From Syntrophomonas sp. UBA4911 (GTDB taxonomy: Bacteria; Bacillota; Syntrophomonadia; Syntrophomonadales; Syntrophomonadaceae): a stretch of 30,874 nt of DNA. A program made the translations under genes and the position numbers. The notes under the pieces were generated by a model. The model saw nothing but the letters and a program-made list of their open reading frames with translations, did not search any database and was not told the origin of the DNA. The DNA is taken from assembly GCA_002398105.1 (NCBI GenBank), contig DHCD01000092.1:1-30874 (forward strand), in the 5' to 3' direction. Positions 15,952 through 24,272 of this stretch are shown piece by piece (position 1 is the stretch's first letter; every line of letters begins with the position of its first letter).

Positions 15952-17136
15952 ATGAAAATGGATGATATTCAAAAAGATTGGTTTAAAGAAAAAGATGCCC
16001 GGGTGTATGTAGTGGATACTACCTTAAGGGACGGGGAACAGACTGCCGGAGTGGTATTCACCAACCAGGAAAAAGTGCAGATAGCCCGTTATCTGAATCA
16101 AATGGGGGTTGACCAGATTGAAGCAGGGATTCCGGTAATGGGAGGATTTGAAAAAGACTGCATCAAGGAGATAGTGAGCCTGGGCCTAAATTCCAGTATA
16201 ATGGCCTGGAATCGCGCGGTTATTTCGGATATAGAGCAGTCGATTTGCTGCGGAGTAGATGCGGTAGCCATATCCATATCCACTTCGGATATTCATATTG
16301 AACACAAATTGCAGACTACCCGCCAGGATGTGCTGAAACGCATGGACGATGCAGTCAAATTTGCCAAGGATAATCAGCTTTATGTATCAGTCAATGCCGA
16401 AGACGCCTCCCGGTCAGATATGGCCTATTTAACGGAATTTGCCCTGACCGCCAAGCGTGCCGGCGCTGACCGGCTGCGCTTCTGCGACACCGTAGGGACG
16501 CTTGATCCTCTTGCTACCTACCGCTATATCAGCACTTTAATCGGAGCGGTAGGGATAGATATTGAGATGCACACCCATAATGATTTTGGCATGGCCACTG
16601 CCAATGCTCTGGCGGGAGTATATGCCGGAGCGAAATATGTGGGAGTAACGGTTAACGGCTTGGGAGAAAGAGCGGGCAATGCCTGTCTGCAGGAAGTAAT
16701 TATGGGGATGAAATACCTGATGAAGCTGGACCTGCCCTACAATACCACCCTGTTCCGGGAAGTGGCGGAATATGTAGCCAAGGCTTCAGGACGGGATTTA
16801 CCGGTGAGCAAACCTATTGTCGGCTCTAATATTTTTGCTCATGAATCAGGGATACACGGGGATGGAGTATTAAAAAATCCCCTTACTTATGAGGCGTTCA
16901 GCCCGGAAGAAGTTGGTCTGGAAAGGCAGATAGTGATAGGAAAGCATTCCGGGTCGGCCGCCATTCGCTCCAAGTTTACCCGGGAGTACGGCATCAAGCT
17001 CCAGAATGACGAAGCCCAGGAAATACTGGCCCAGGCCCGGCAGATGTCTATAGATAAAAAACGTTCCTTGTTTGATAAAGAACTCATGTATATATATGAA
17101 GAATACCTGAGGGCTAAGAAGAATGAGAAAGAATAA
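15952..17136 (+). CDS. Homocitrate synthase-family enzyme, probable Re-citrate synthase
   Basis: A 394-residue acyl-CoA condensing enzyme of the DRE-TIM (LeuA/NifV) superfamily. VVDTTLRDGEQTAGV provides the metal and general-base residues, HTHNDFGMATANALAG the HxH metal ligands, and VNGLGERAGNACLQEV the glycine-rich motif. SNIFAHESGIHGDGVLKNP and VIGKHSGSAAI complete the catalytic lid region. It lacks the C-terminal regulatory domain of LeuA and resembles NifV in length. The next three genes encode aconitase-type subunits and a clear isocitrate dehydrogenase, and no nif genes are visible. The best inference is therefore Re-type citrate synthase, the NifV-like enzyme known from Clostridium kluyveri. 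True homocitrate synthase remains possible. It starts 19 bases after gatB with GGGGGAG upstream. Confidence 0.8.
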   Translation: MKMDDIQKDWFKEKDARVYVVDTTLRDGEQTAGVVFTNQEKVQIARYLNQMGVDQIEAGIPVMGGFEKDCIKEIVSLGLNSSIMAWNRAVISDIEQSICCGVDAVAISISTSDIHIEHKLQTTRQDVLKRMDDAVKFAKDNQLYVSVNAEDASRSDMAYLTEFALTAKRAGADRLRFCDTVGTLDPLATYRYISTLIGAVGIDIEMHTHNDFGMATANALAGVYAGAKYVGVTVNGLGERAGNACLQEVIMGMKYLMKLDLPYNTTLFREVAEYVAKASGRDLPVSKPIVGSNIFAHESGIHGDGVLKNPLTYEAFSPEEVGLERQIVIGKHSGSAAIRSKFTREYGIKLQNDEAQEILAQARQMSIDKKRSLFDKELMYIYEEYLRAKKNEKE

Positions 17137-17178
17137 TCAGAGGATATTAAATATTAACCGAAGGGAGAAATAAAGGCG

Positions 17179-18435
17179 TTGGGGAAGACAATAGCGGAGA
17201 AGATTTTGAGCCAAAAGAGTGGAAAGGATGCCAAGGCCGGTGATATCGTTATTGCTGATCTGGATTTTGTTATGGGGCAGGATGGAACTTCTCCCCTGGC
17301 TATAAAAGCCTTTGCGGAAATGCGGGCTACTAAGGTTTTTGATCCTGCCCGGGTGGCCATGGTAATTGACCATAGTTCACCCAGTCCGCTGGAAGGGGTA
17401 TCGGAGCTGCACCGGCAGATGCGGGTATTTGCCGATAAGCAGGGAATAAACTTTTACGATATAGGCGATGGGGTTTGTCACCAGCTCATGCCGGAACAAG
17501 GGCATATAATCCCAGGTGATCTGGTGATAGGGGCGGATTCCCATACCTGCACTTATGGAGCCATAAATGCTTTCTCCACCGGGGTAGGCTCCACCGATCT
17601 GGCAGCTGGTCTCATAGCAGGCAAATTGTGGTTTAAAGTACCGGAGGCCTTTAAATTTGTGTTAAACGGTATTCTGCCGGCCGGGGTATTTTCCAAGGAT
17701 TTGATTCTGTATTTGATTGGTGATGTAACTGCCGACGGAGCTACCTATATGGCGGCGGAGTATGGTGGTGAAGCCATTGACGCCCTTTCGGTGGAGCAGC
17801 GCTTTACCATCAGCAACATGGCTATAGAGATGGGGGCCAAATGCGGTTTGATGGAAGCTGATGAGAAAACCGTCAATTGGGTAAAGGCTCACAGCCAAAA
17901 GGAGTTTGCAACGGTAAAGGCTGACGACGATGCGATATATGCCCGGGTAAAGGAATACGATGTTTCCACCCTGGAACCCCAGGTAGCCAAGCCGCATACC
18001 GTAGACAATGTATCCCCGGTAAGCCAGGTAGCCGGAACTCCAATTCAGCAGGGAGTTATAGGTACCTGTACCAATGGGAGAATTGAGGATTTGCGCATTG
18101 CGGCCGGAATTCTAAAAGGACGCAAAATCGACCGGCACACTCGCTTGATTGTAGCTCCGGCATCACGCCAGGTAATGCTTCAGGCTATGCGGGAAGGTTT
18201 ACTGGAAATATTCGTTGAGGCCGGTGCGGCCGTGGTGACACCGGGCTGCGGCCCTTGCGTAGGTACCCACAACGGCGTACCTTCTGACGGAGAGAATGTT
18301 ATTTCTACCGCTAATCGCAATTTTAAAGGGCGAATGGGTAATAATAAGGCTTTTATATACTTGGGTTCACCGGCTACGGTTGCCGCTTCAGTACTATTCG
18401 GCAAGATTACCGACCCCAGGGAATTTGTAAAGTAA
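17179..18435 (+). CDS. Aconitase/isopropylmalate dehydratase-family large subunit, probable aconitase
   Basis: A 418-residue [4Fe-4S] hydro-lyase large subunit of the LeuC/homoaconitase type. Cluster ligands are the cysteine in VIGTCTNGRIEDLRIAAG and the two in VTPGCGPCVGTHNG. DHSSPSP, GVCHQLMPEQGHIIPGDLVIGADSHTC and FSTGVGSTDLAAGL are other conserved segments. Placed between the citrate-forming enzyme and isocitrate dehydrogenase, it most likely isomerises citrate to isocitrate with the small subunit encoded downstream; leucine or lysine pathway substrates are less likely. The start is TTG (MGKTIAEKIL), supported by AAGGGAG 11 bases upstream and by homologues starting at the same residues. 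The short gap to the preceding gene suggests one operon. Confidence 0.85.
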   Translation: MGKTIAEKILSQKSGKDAKAGDIVIADLDFVMGQDGTSPLAIKAFAEMRATKVFDPARVAMVIDHSSPSPLEGVSELHRQMRVFADKQGINFYDIGDGVCHQLMPEQGHIIPGDLVIGADSHTCTYGAINAFSTGVGSTDLAAGLIAGKLWFKVPEAFKFVLNGILPAGVFSKDLILYLIGDVTADGATYMAAEYGGEAIDALSVEQRFTISNMAIEMGAKCGLMEADEKTVNWVKAHSQKEFATVKADDDAIYARVKEYDVSTLEPQVAKPHTVDNVSPVSQVAGTPIQQGVIGTCTNGRIEDLRIAAGILKGRKIDRHTRLIVAPASRQVMLQAMREGLLEIFVEAGAAVVTPGCGPCVGTHNGVPSDGENVISTANRNFKGRMGNNKAFIYLGSPATVAASVLFGKITDPREFVK

Positions 18436-18447
18436 TTTTTAATGATG

Positions 18448-18565
18448 AATTATGAATTTTTAATTGCGGAAGGAAAAGCGAGCGCTTTTCCCGCTAATAT
18501 AAATTTTATTGAAATGCGGAGCATTTCTACCTTAATTTTAAATTTATAATTAAAAATTCAAAATT
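18448..18565. repeat. AT-rich palindromic intergenic repeat (MITE-like) between the two subunit genes
   Basis: The 149-base gap is almost filled by a palindromic unit. GAATTTTTAATT (18454-18465) is inverted exactly at 18548-18559, and the pairing extends imperfectly outward to 18448 and 18565. Inside are two further hairpins: GGAAAAGCG-ag-CGCTTTTCC (about 18472-18491) and GAAATGC-gga-GCATTTC (about 18521-18537). It has no coding capacity. Such elements resemble non-autonomous mobile repeats. No target duplication could be demonstrated. Confidence 0.65.
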
Positions 18566-18584
18566 ATATTGCAGGAGGATAAGG

Positions 18585-19085
18585 ATGGAGTTAAAAGGCA
18601 GGGTACACAAGTTCGGTGATGATATTAATACCGATTATATAATTTCCGGTCGCCATAAATTCAAAACCCTGGATATGAAAGAGCTGGCTAAACATGTTAT
18701 GGAGGATTTAGATCCGGATTTCTATGCCAAGGTTGCAAAAGGCGATTTTATTGTCGGGGGAAGGAATTTTGGCTGTGGTTCTTCCCGGGAACAGGCTCCG
18801 CTGGCTATAATCAATGCTGATATAAGTGCGGTGGTGGCAAAATCTTTTGCCCGCATTTTCTATCGCAATTGTATAAATACGGGTTTACCGGTAATAGAAT
18901 GTGATACCGACCAAATTGACGAGGGCGATGAACTGCAGATAGATTTGCAGGCTGGGGTATTGCATAACCGGACTAAGGGGATAGATATCAAGATTGCACC
19001 TCTACCCTCGGTAATGCTGCAGATCCTTTCCGAAGGCGGCCTGATTGAACATTTCAAAAAATACGGTACCTTTAATTTTAATTAA
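18585..19085 (+). CDS. Aconitase/isopropylmalate dehydratase-family small subunit, probable aconitase
   Basis: A 166-residue swivel-domain subunit of the LeuD type, partner of the large subunit. The N-terminus reads VHKFGDDINTDYIISGRHKFKT, and the substrate loop GGRNFGCGSSREQAP is intact, followed by AVVAKSFARIFYRNCINTGLPV. In LeuD proteins the loop after the DTDxII segment usually reads YLNT or YLRT. Here it is HKFKT, which agrees with a substrate other than isopropylmalate, although the exact rule is recalled from the family rather than tested. The ATG follows GCAGGAGG, a strong site that lies just beyond the palindromic repeat. Isocitrate dehydrogenase follows after 21 bases. Confidence 0.85.
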   Translation: MELKGRVHKFGDDINTDYIISGRHKFKTLDMKELAKHVMEDLDPDFYAKVAKGDFIVGGRNFGCGSSREQAPLAIINADISAVVAKSFARIFYRNCINTGLPVIECDTDQIDEGDELQIDLQAGVLHNRTKGIDIKIAPLPSVMLQILSEGGLIEHFKKYGTFNFN

Positions 19086-19106
19086 AGATATTAAGGAGGA
19101 AACTTC

Positions 19107-20372
19107 ATGCAGGGAGAGAAAATCTCAGTTCGGGATGGAGTATTGCAGGTTCCTGACCACCCTATGGTTCCATTTATTGAGGGTGACGGCACCGGTCCGG
19201 ATATATGGGCGGCAGCATCAAGGGTTTTTGACGCCGCAGTTGCCAAAGCTTACAACGGGGAAAAATCAATTGTCTGGAAAGAGATTTATGCCGGTGAAAA
19301 AGCATATGACAGAACCGGAGAATGGCTTCCCCGGGAAACGGTGGATGTCATCCGGGAGTATATAATTGCTATAAAAGGTCCCCTCACCACGCCGGTGGGC
19401 GGTGGAATACGTTCTTTAAACGTTGCCCTGCGCCAGGAACTGGATTTATATACCTGCCTGCGTCCGGTACGTTATTTTAAAGGGGTGCCTTCACCGGTAA
19501 AACATCCGGAATATGTTGATATGGCTATCTTTCGCGAAAATACCGAGGATATATATGCCGGAATTGAGTATGCTCGTGATTCCCAGGAGGCCAAACGATT
19601 GCTCCGGTTTCTGCTGGATGAGATGAAAGTCAACAAAATACGCTTTCCTGAGAGTTCCGGGCTTGGTATTAAACCTGTATCCGAAGAGGGCAGCAAACGC
19701 CTGGTGCGTGCAGCCATCAACTATGCTCTGCATAATGGGCGCAAGAGCGTAACCCTGGTGCATAAGGGCAATATAATGAAGTATACCGAAGGGGCATTTA
19801 AGAATTGGGGTTACGAAGTAGCGGAAGCAGAATTTGGCGACCAGGTTTTTACCTGGAACCAATATGACCGAATAAAGGATAATGAAGGCGAACAGGCTGC
19901 CGATGAAGCTCAAAAGGCGGCGGAAAGTAAAGGCAAGATCATCATCAAAGATGCTATCGCCGATATGTTCCTGCAACAGATTCTTACCCGGCCCAAAGAG
20001 TTTGACGTGGTGGCTACCCTTAATCTCAACGGCGATTATATATCGGATGCTCTGGCGGCCCAAGTGGGAGGAATAGGTATAGCGCCGGGGGCCAACCTCA
20101 ACTATGAAACCGGTCACGCCATATTTGAGGCTACTCATGGTACTGCTCCCAAATATGCGGGGTTGGATAAGGTTAATCCTTCCTCGGTAATACTGTCGGG
20201 AGAGATGATGCTGCGTCACCTGGGCTGGAATGAGCCTGCCGACCTTATTATTAAGGCCATGGAGAACACAATTGCCAGCAAGGTGGTTACTTATGATTTT
20301 GCCCGGCTTATGGAGGGGGCTACCGAGGTCAAATGTTCGGAATTTGCCAATGAGTTGATCAATAACCTGTAA
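19107..20372 (+). CDS. icd: NADP-dependent isocitrate dehydrogenase
   Basis: A 421-residue enzyme oxidising isocitrate to 2-oxoglutarate and CO2. It can be aligned by eye to E. coli Icd almost throughout: FIEGDGTGPDIW, the substrate loop TPVGGGIRSLNVALRQELDL with its phosphorylatable Ser, RPVRYFKGVPSPVKHPE, and IFRENTEDIYAGIEY. LVHKGNIMKYTEGAFKNWGYE and LNLNGDYISDALAAQVGGIGIAPG follow. HGTAPKYAGLDKVNP supplies the Lys-Tyr pair, and TYDFARLMEG the Tyr and Arg, that select NADP over NAD. AAGGAGG precedes the ATG. It supplies 2-oxoglutarate and NADPH, both relevant to the nearby glutamate synthase. A helix-rich insertion around residues 255-275 (EGEQAADEAQKAAESKGK) is slightly longer than in E. 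coli. Confidence 0.96.
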   Translation: MQGEKISVRDGVLQVPDHPMVPFIEGDGTGPDIWAAASRVFDAAVAKAYNGEKSIVWKEIYAGEKAYDRTGEWLPRETVDVIREYIIAIKGPLTTPVGGGIRSLNVALRQELDLYTCLRPVRYFKGVPSPVKHPEYVDMAIFRENTEDIYAGIEYARDSQEAKRLLRFLLDEMKVNKIRFPESSGLGIKPVSEEGSKRLVRAAINYALHNGRKSVTLVHKGNIMKYTEGAFKNWGYEVAEAEFGDQVFTWNQYDRIKDNEGEQAADEAQKAAESKGKIIIKDAIADMFLQQILTRPKEFDVVATLNLNGDYISDALAAQVGGIGIAPGANLNYETGHAIFEATHGTAPKYAGLDKVNPSSVILSGEMMLRHLGWNEPADLIIKAMENTIASKVVTYDFARLMEGATEVKCSEFANELINNL

Positions 20373-20396
20373 ATATCGGTTGGGAAGAGGAGTCAA

Positions 20397-21260
20397 ATGA
20401 GAATAATTGATTTATATGGGAGAGAAAAACCGATCCTTTCCCTGGAGATATTTCCCCCCCAAGCTGATTACCCGCTGGAGACTATTTTTGCGACCCTTGA
20501 CCATTTGCAAACACTTAATCCCGGTTTTATCAGTGTTACTTATGGCGCCGGAGGGGGCGACCGGGGACGGACCGTGGAAATTGCGGCCCGGATAAAAAAG
20601 GAATACGGGATTGAATCCCTGGCTCACTTGACCTGTGTCCGTCATACCCGGGCAGAGGTCAATGCAACTCTGGACGAATTGATAAAAGAGGGGATCCACA
20701 ATATATTAGCTTTGAGAGGCGATTTACCGGAGGATGAACCCTATTTTGACTTGAGCCGGCAGGAGTATCGTTTTGCCTATGAATTAATCCATGATATCAG
20801 AAAGAAAGCAGCCTTTGGGGTAGCTGCCGCGGCTTATCCGGCCGGGCATCCCGAATGCCTGCGGCTAAAGGATGATTTACTGAACCTGAAGCATAAAGTT
20901 GATTGTGGGGTAGATTTTTTAATTACCCAACTCTTTTTTGACAACCGCATATACTATGATTTTATGGATAAAGCTCTGACCGCGCAGATAGACTGTCCGG
21001 TTATACCAGGAATTATGCCGGTGTTGAATGCCCGGCAGATAAAAAGGACCATTTATCTTTGTGGAGCGTCTATACCAGCCCCGCTTTTAAAGCTGGTGGA
21101 TAAGTATGAAAATGACCCTGAGGGGATGGGTAAAGCAGGGATTGAATATGCCAGCAGGCAGGTGCAGGACCTGCTGGAAAGCGGAATACCCGGCATACAC
21201 CTCTATACCATGAATAAATATCGTCAGATAGCAGAGATAGTAAATAATGTGGGCCTTTAA
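20397..21260 (+). CDS. metF: Methylenetetrahydrofolate reductase
   Basis: A 287-residue FAD TIM-barrel protein reducing 5,10-methylene-THF to 5-methyl-THF. Signature segments are LSLEIFPPQ with the catalytic Glu, FISVTYGAGG, LAHLTCVRHTRAE, GIHNILALRGDLPEDE, AAYPAGHPE, and DFLITQLFFDN followed by PVIPGIMPV. Length is typical of the MetF catalytic domain. It follows icd by 24 bases with GAAGAGGAG as ribosome binding site, so it is probably the last gene of the gatCAB-citrate operon. No metV-like partner, which accompanies metF in many acetogens, is adjacent. It may serve methionine synthesis or one-carbon metabolism; the context does not decide. Confidence 0.95.
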   Translation: MRIIDLYGREKPILSLEIFPPQADYPLETIFATLDHLQTLNPGFISVTYGAGGGDRGRTVEIAARIKKEYGIESLAHLTCVRHTRAEVNATLDELIKEGIHNILALRGDLPEDEPYFDLSRQEYRFAYELIHDIRKKAAFGVAAAAYPAGHPECLRLKDDLLNLKHKVDCGVDFLITQLFFDNRIYYDFMDKALTAQIDCPVIPGIMPVLNARQIKRTIYLCGASIPAPLLKLVDKYENDPEGMGKAGIEYASRQVQDLLESGIPGIHLYTMNKYRQIAEIVNNVGL

Positions 21261-21320
21261 TTAGAAAATAGACGCCCTCTTGGAGGACAATTGATGCTGG
21301 TTATACTTGCAATTAAGGGT

Positions 21321-21446
21321 GCAGATTACGCAGATTAATGCAGATTTATTATAAAAAAGACGCGGAGACCGCGGAATCTTTAAGGAAATACGCGGATTTT
21401 ATTAAAATTTTTTCCGCGTTCTTCCTTTTAAATTTCCTGAATTCCG
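21321..21446. repeat. Degenerate intergenic repeat with tandem GCAGATT and long palindrome
   Basis: GCAGATT occurs three times at 21321, 21330 and 21340. Next comes a long imperfect palindrome: CGGAAT (21372), AAGGAA (21383) and ACGCGGA (21390-21396), mirrored by TCCGCGT (21413-21419), TTCCTT and ATTCCG (21441-21446). It lies in the 286-base gap between metF and the convergent kinase gene and could also act as a transcription barrier. No coding capacity was seen. The rest of the gap holds only a GGGTTAAT/ATTAACCC dyad (21512-21544) next to the kinase stop. Confidence 0.6.
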
Positions 21447-21546
21447 TGTCAAAAAACTAGCAGAACTGCTGGACTATTTTCATTTCTGGTCGCGGCTTTG
21501 AGAGCCATGGGGGGTTAATACGAATGTCCGAGTGGCATTAACCCGG

Positions 21547-24012
21547 CTAACCAACCTGCCGGTGGGCGTCTTCATAAAGCTGATACAGTTGTTCCAGAGC
21601 CGACTTAATATCCGGAAACGAGGCTTCCCGGGCGGCTTTTTCAACCAGGGCGGCGCTGCCGGAAATTTCTTTGAAGCCATACATCCCGGCCGTACCTTTA
21701 ATATCATGGCTGATACTTTTTATAGCTTGTAAATCACGATTTTCAAAAGCCAGCTCAAGATTATCAACCATCTCTTCAAGCTGGGCCATAAATTCGGGTA
21801 GTAGTTCGTTTATAAAGTTATTAAGTTCGGGGTCGTGGTTACGGCCGGGAGGCATACCGGTATTGAAATGCTGCTTGATTTCCCGAGCCAGTTCCTCCGA
21901 CTTAAAAGGTTTGGCAATGTAAGAGGTGCAGCCGCTGGCCAGACATTTCTCCCGGTCACCGGCCATGGCATGAGCAGTCATGGCTATTATAGGAATATCC
22001 CGCAGTTCTTCATACTGGCGTATCATACGGGTAGCTTCATAGCCATCCATTACCGGCATTTGCATATCCATCAAAAGTACATCGAAATGTTTTTCCTGTA
22101 AAAGCCTTAAACAGTCCAGCCCGTTATTGGCCAGAGTTACTTCAAAACCATAGTTCACCAACATCTGGGAGACAATTTTCTGGTTAAGGTCGTTATCTTC
22201 CACCAATAAAATCTTGATCGGATTAAAACCCAGCACCAGCTTGTCCTCGAAACGGTCATCGCTATAAAGACGGGACTCATGAGCGGTCTCGGGCTGAGAG
22301 ATGACTTCCACCGGTATTCTTATGGAAAAGGTAGTCCCCACTCCTTCCTCACTGTTAAGTTGAATAGTGCCTTTCATCAAATCTACATACCTTTTGCTGA
22401 TGTACAGACCCAGACCGGTACCTCCATACTGGCGGGAGGTGGAATTATCCACCTGAGTAAATGGATTAAAAATATTTTCGAATTCATATTCGGGAATACC
22501 GATACCGGTATCGGAAATTATCATAGAGATATAAGACCGGTCGTCCTTTTCTTCCCAAACGGCAGTAAAGCTTATGTATCCCCGATTGGTAAATTTAATG
22601 GCATTATAAAAAAGGTTGGTTAAAATTTGGCGCAGTTTGGCTTCATCTACCCGGATGAGAGCGGGGATATCGGCAGAGATGTCAAGCTTGACCTGCAGCC
22701 CTTTATTCTTGAGCAATGGCTCTATATTATTGACCAGACGGTTGAATATATTTATGGGGTTACATACCCGGGGATGCACCTCCACCAGGGATAGCTCAAT
22801 CTTGGACATATCCAGGATGTCATTGATTATATTGAGTAATTGCTCTCCGCATTTACGGATAATCTCCACGTTTTCATTCTGTATATGGTCCAGCCGGCTC
22901 TCTTGCAGCAAATCAACCGCTCCCAGAATACCTATCATAGGAGTGCGTATTTCGTGGCTCATATTAGCCAGGAACTGGCTTTTAGCCATATTGGCAGCCT
23001 GCGCCTGTTCCCGGTTTTTTACCAGTTCGGTTATATCAGTTGATATAACAACTACCCCGCTTACGCATCCGCTCTCTTGCAAAGAATCAATGCGATGCAT
23101 GAAATGACGGGCAATACCATCAATATAGAAAATAGTTTCTCCCTGCCAACTCTGCCCGGCCAGCACATCGTTGAGCATTTGCCGGAAATTCGCTTCTCCT
23201 ATAGCCAGTATATCCCTGATATCATTGTTGCGGGATTGGGATGCGGATTTGGAATTAATGAGCTCCTGAGCCTGCCTATTCAGGAACAGTACTTGGCCTT
23301 GGGTGTCCAGGGCGATTATACTTTCTTGAATATTTTCCAATATATAAGCCTGGTAGTGAGCCCGTGTGTCAGTAATTATTTTTTCCGTTACATCTACCAG
23401 ATTGGATTCAATTTCTTCCGTATAGGGATTTAAACGCGCAAATAATTCCAGGGTCTTTATGCTATTATCCTGACAGCGGGCTTCAAAATGATAATTGGAG
23501 ATAACATGTTTATCCTGCAGAAGTTTAATAAAGGAATCTCTTTCCTCCGGCTGAGCCCATATCCTTGCAGAAGGAAGGCCAATAAGATCATCAGCCTGAT
23601 TATAGCCCATTATCTGAGCAAATAGTTCATTAGTCATTATAATTTCGGAACCATCCAATTTGCTGGTCAGTAATCCTACCTGAGCGTTGTTGTAGAGTGT
23701 ATGGTATTTTTCTTCAGAAGTTTTCAACTTGTTTTCCAGATAGGAATCATTGACCATATCACGATATAATTTTTCCGATTCCCGCATATTTTCAAACCCG
23801 GCAGCAATGAATTCTTTGTTTGAACCTGGTTTTAAAATCAAATATGCCAGGCAGGCAGCCATGATCACAAGCCATATAGACAATGGAATCAAGGCATGAA
23901 CGGTCCATGCAGACGAAAAAATATGATAAGGGTTTCCTTTCCATATAAAGCCTGCCATGATCAGGGTAAGCAAAAGAAGAATATTAATGTGAAGTTTTAC
24001 TTTTGCCGACAA
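21547..24012 (-). CDS. Membrane hybrid sensor histidine kinase (PAS-PAS-HisKA-HATPase-REC-HPt)
   Basis: An 821-residue multi-step phosphorelay kinase. Two membrane segments lie within the first 60 residues with a very short outer loop, so sensing is probably by the two PAS domains (about 100-213 and 223-328). The kinase core has ANMSHEIRTPMIG with phospho-His353, the N box YNAIKF, and SDTGIGIP and GGTGLGLYISKR. A receiver follows (LLVEDND, Asp649 in MDMQMPVMDG, Lys in IAKPF). The protein ends in an HPt domain with His769 in SISHDIKGTAGMYGF. This is the BarA/ArcB-like arrangement. The proposed TTG start at 24012 follows GGTGAG; an upstream TTG at 24048 gives 12 more residues but lacks a ribosome binding site. 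No response regulator gene is adjacent, and the ligand is unknown. Confidence 0.92.
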   Translation of the reverse strand: MSAKVKLHINILLLLTLIMAGFIWKGNPYHIFSSAWTVHALIPLSIWLVIMAACLAYLILKPGSNKEFIAAGFENMRESEKLYRDMVNDSYLENKLKTSEEKYHTLYNNAQVGLLTSKLDGSEIIMTNELFAQIMGYNQADDLIGLPSARIWAQPEERDSFIKLLQDKHVISNYHFEARCQDNSIKTLELFARLNPYTEEIESNLVDVTEKIITDTRAHYQAYILENIQESIIALDTQGQVLFLNRQAQELINSKSASQSRNNDIRDILAIGEANFRQMLNDVLAGQSWQGETIFYIDGIARHFMHRIDSLQESGCVSGVVVISTDITELVKNREQAQAANMAKSQFLANMSHEIRTPMIGILGAVDLLQESRLDHIQNENVEIIRKCGEQLLNIINDILDMSKIELSLVEVHPRVCNPINIFNRLVNNIEPLLKNKGLQVKLDISADIPALIRVDEAKLRQILTNLFYNAIKFTNRGYISFTAVWEEKDDRSYISMIISDTGIGIPEYEFENIFNPFTQVDNSTSRQYGGTGLGLYISKRYVDLMKGTIQLNSEEGVGTTFSIRIPVEVISQPETAHESRLYSDDRFEDKLVLGFNPIKILLVEDNDLNQKIVSQMLVNYGFEVTLANNGLDCLRLLQEKHFDVLLMDMQMPVMDGYEATRMIRQYEELRDIPIIAMTAHAMAGDREKCLASGCTSYIAKPFKSEELAREIKQHFNTGMPPGRNHDPELNNFINELLPEFMAQLEEMVDNLELAFENRDLQAIKSISHDIKGTAGMYGFKEISGSAALVEKAAREASFPDIKSALEQLYQLYEDAHRQVG

Positions 24013-24211
24013 GGTTTTCTCACCATCCCGAATTTTAATGAAACACAAGATAATATAGATGCTAAATAAAAGATTACACCATGGTTTTTAAAAAACGTGT
24101 CTGCTTATGGCTTCTGCCCATGCAATATTTTTAGGAGTTTATGTTGAATTGATAGGTAAATGCTCTTCTTTTTTCGCTAACCCTTAAAATTAAGCCGATT
24201 ATTCCTACTTA

Positions 24212-24240
24212 TTGACGTAAAAGCGCAAGCTTTGTATTAA
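24212..24240 (+). promoter_or_regulatory. Predicted sigma-70 promoter of the glucosaminidase gene
   Basis: TTGACG (24212-24217), a 17-base spacer and TATTAA (24235-24240) lie in the 260-base divergent gap, about 33 bases before the ATG. Nothing else was recognised in the gap. The -10 match is moderate. Confidence 0.5.
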
Positions 24241-24272
24241 AAAAATCATAATAATAAACGGGCAGGATTTTG

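Noticed and set aside
15952..18435. Leucine biosynthesis (leuA-leuC-leuD) or lysine/coenzyme B pathway genes
   Set aside because: The synthase lacks the LeuA regulatory domain, and the dehydrogenase after the small subunit is plainly isocitrate dehydrogenase, not LeuB or AksF.
19491..20396. 301-codon minus-strand open frame opposite isocitrate dehydrogenase
   Set aside because: It is a shadow of icd. The translation has no family motif and starts without a ribosome binding site; the plus-strand gene is beyond doubt.
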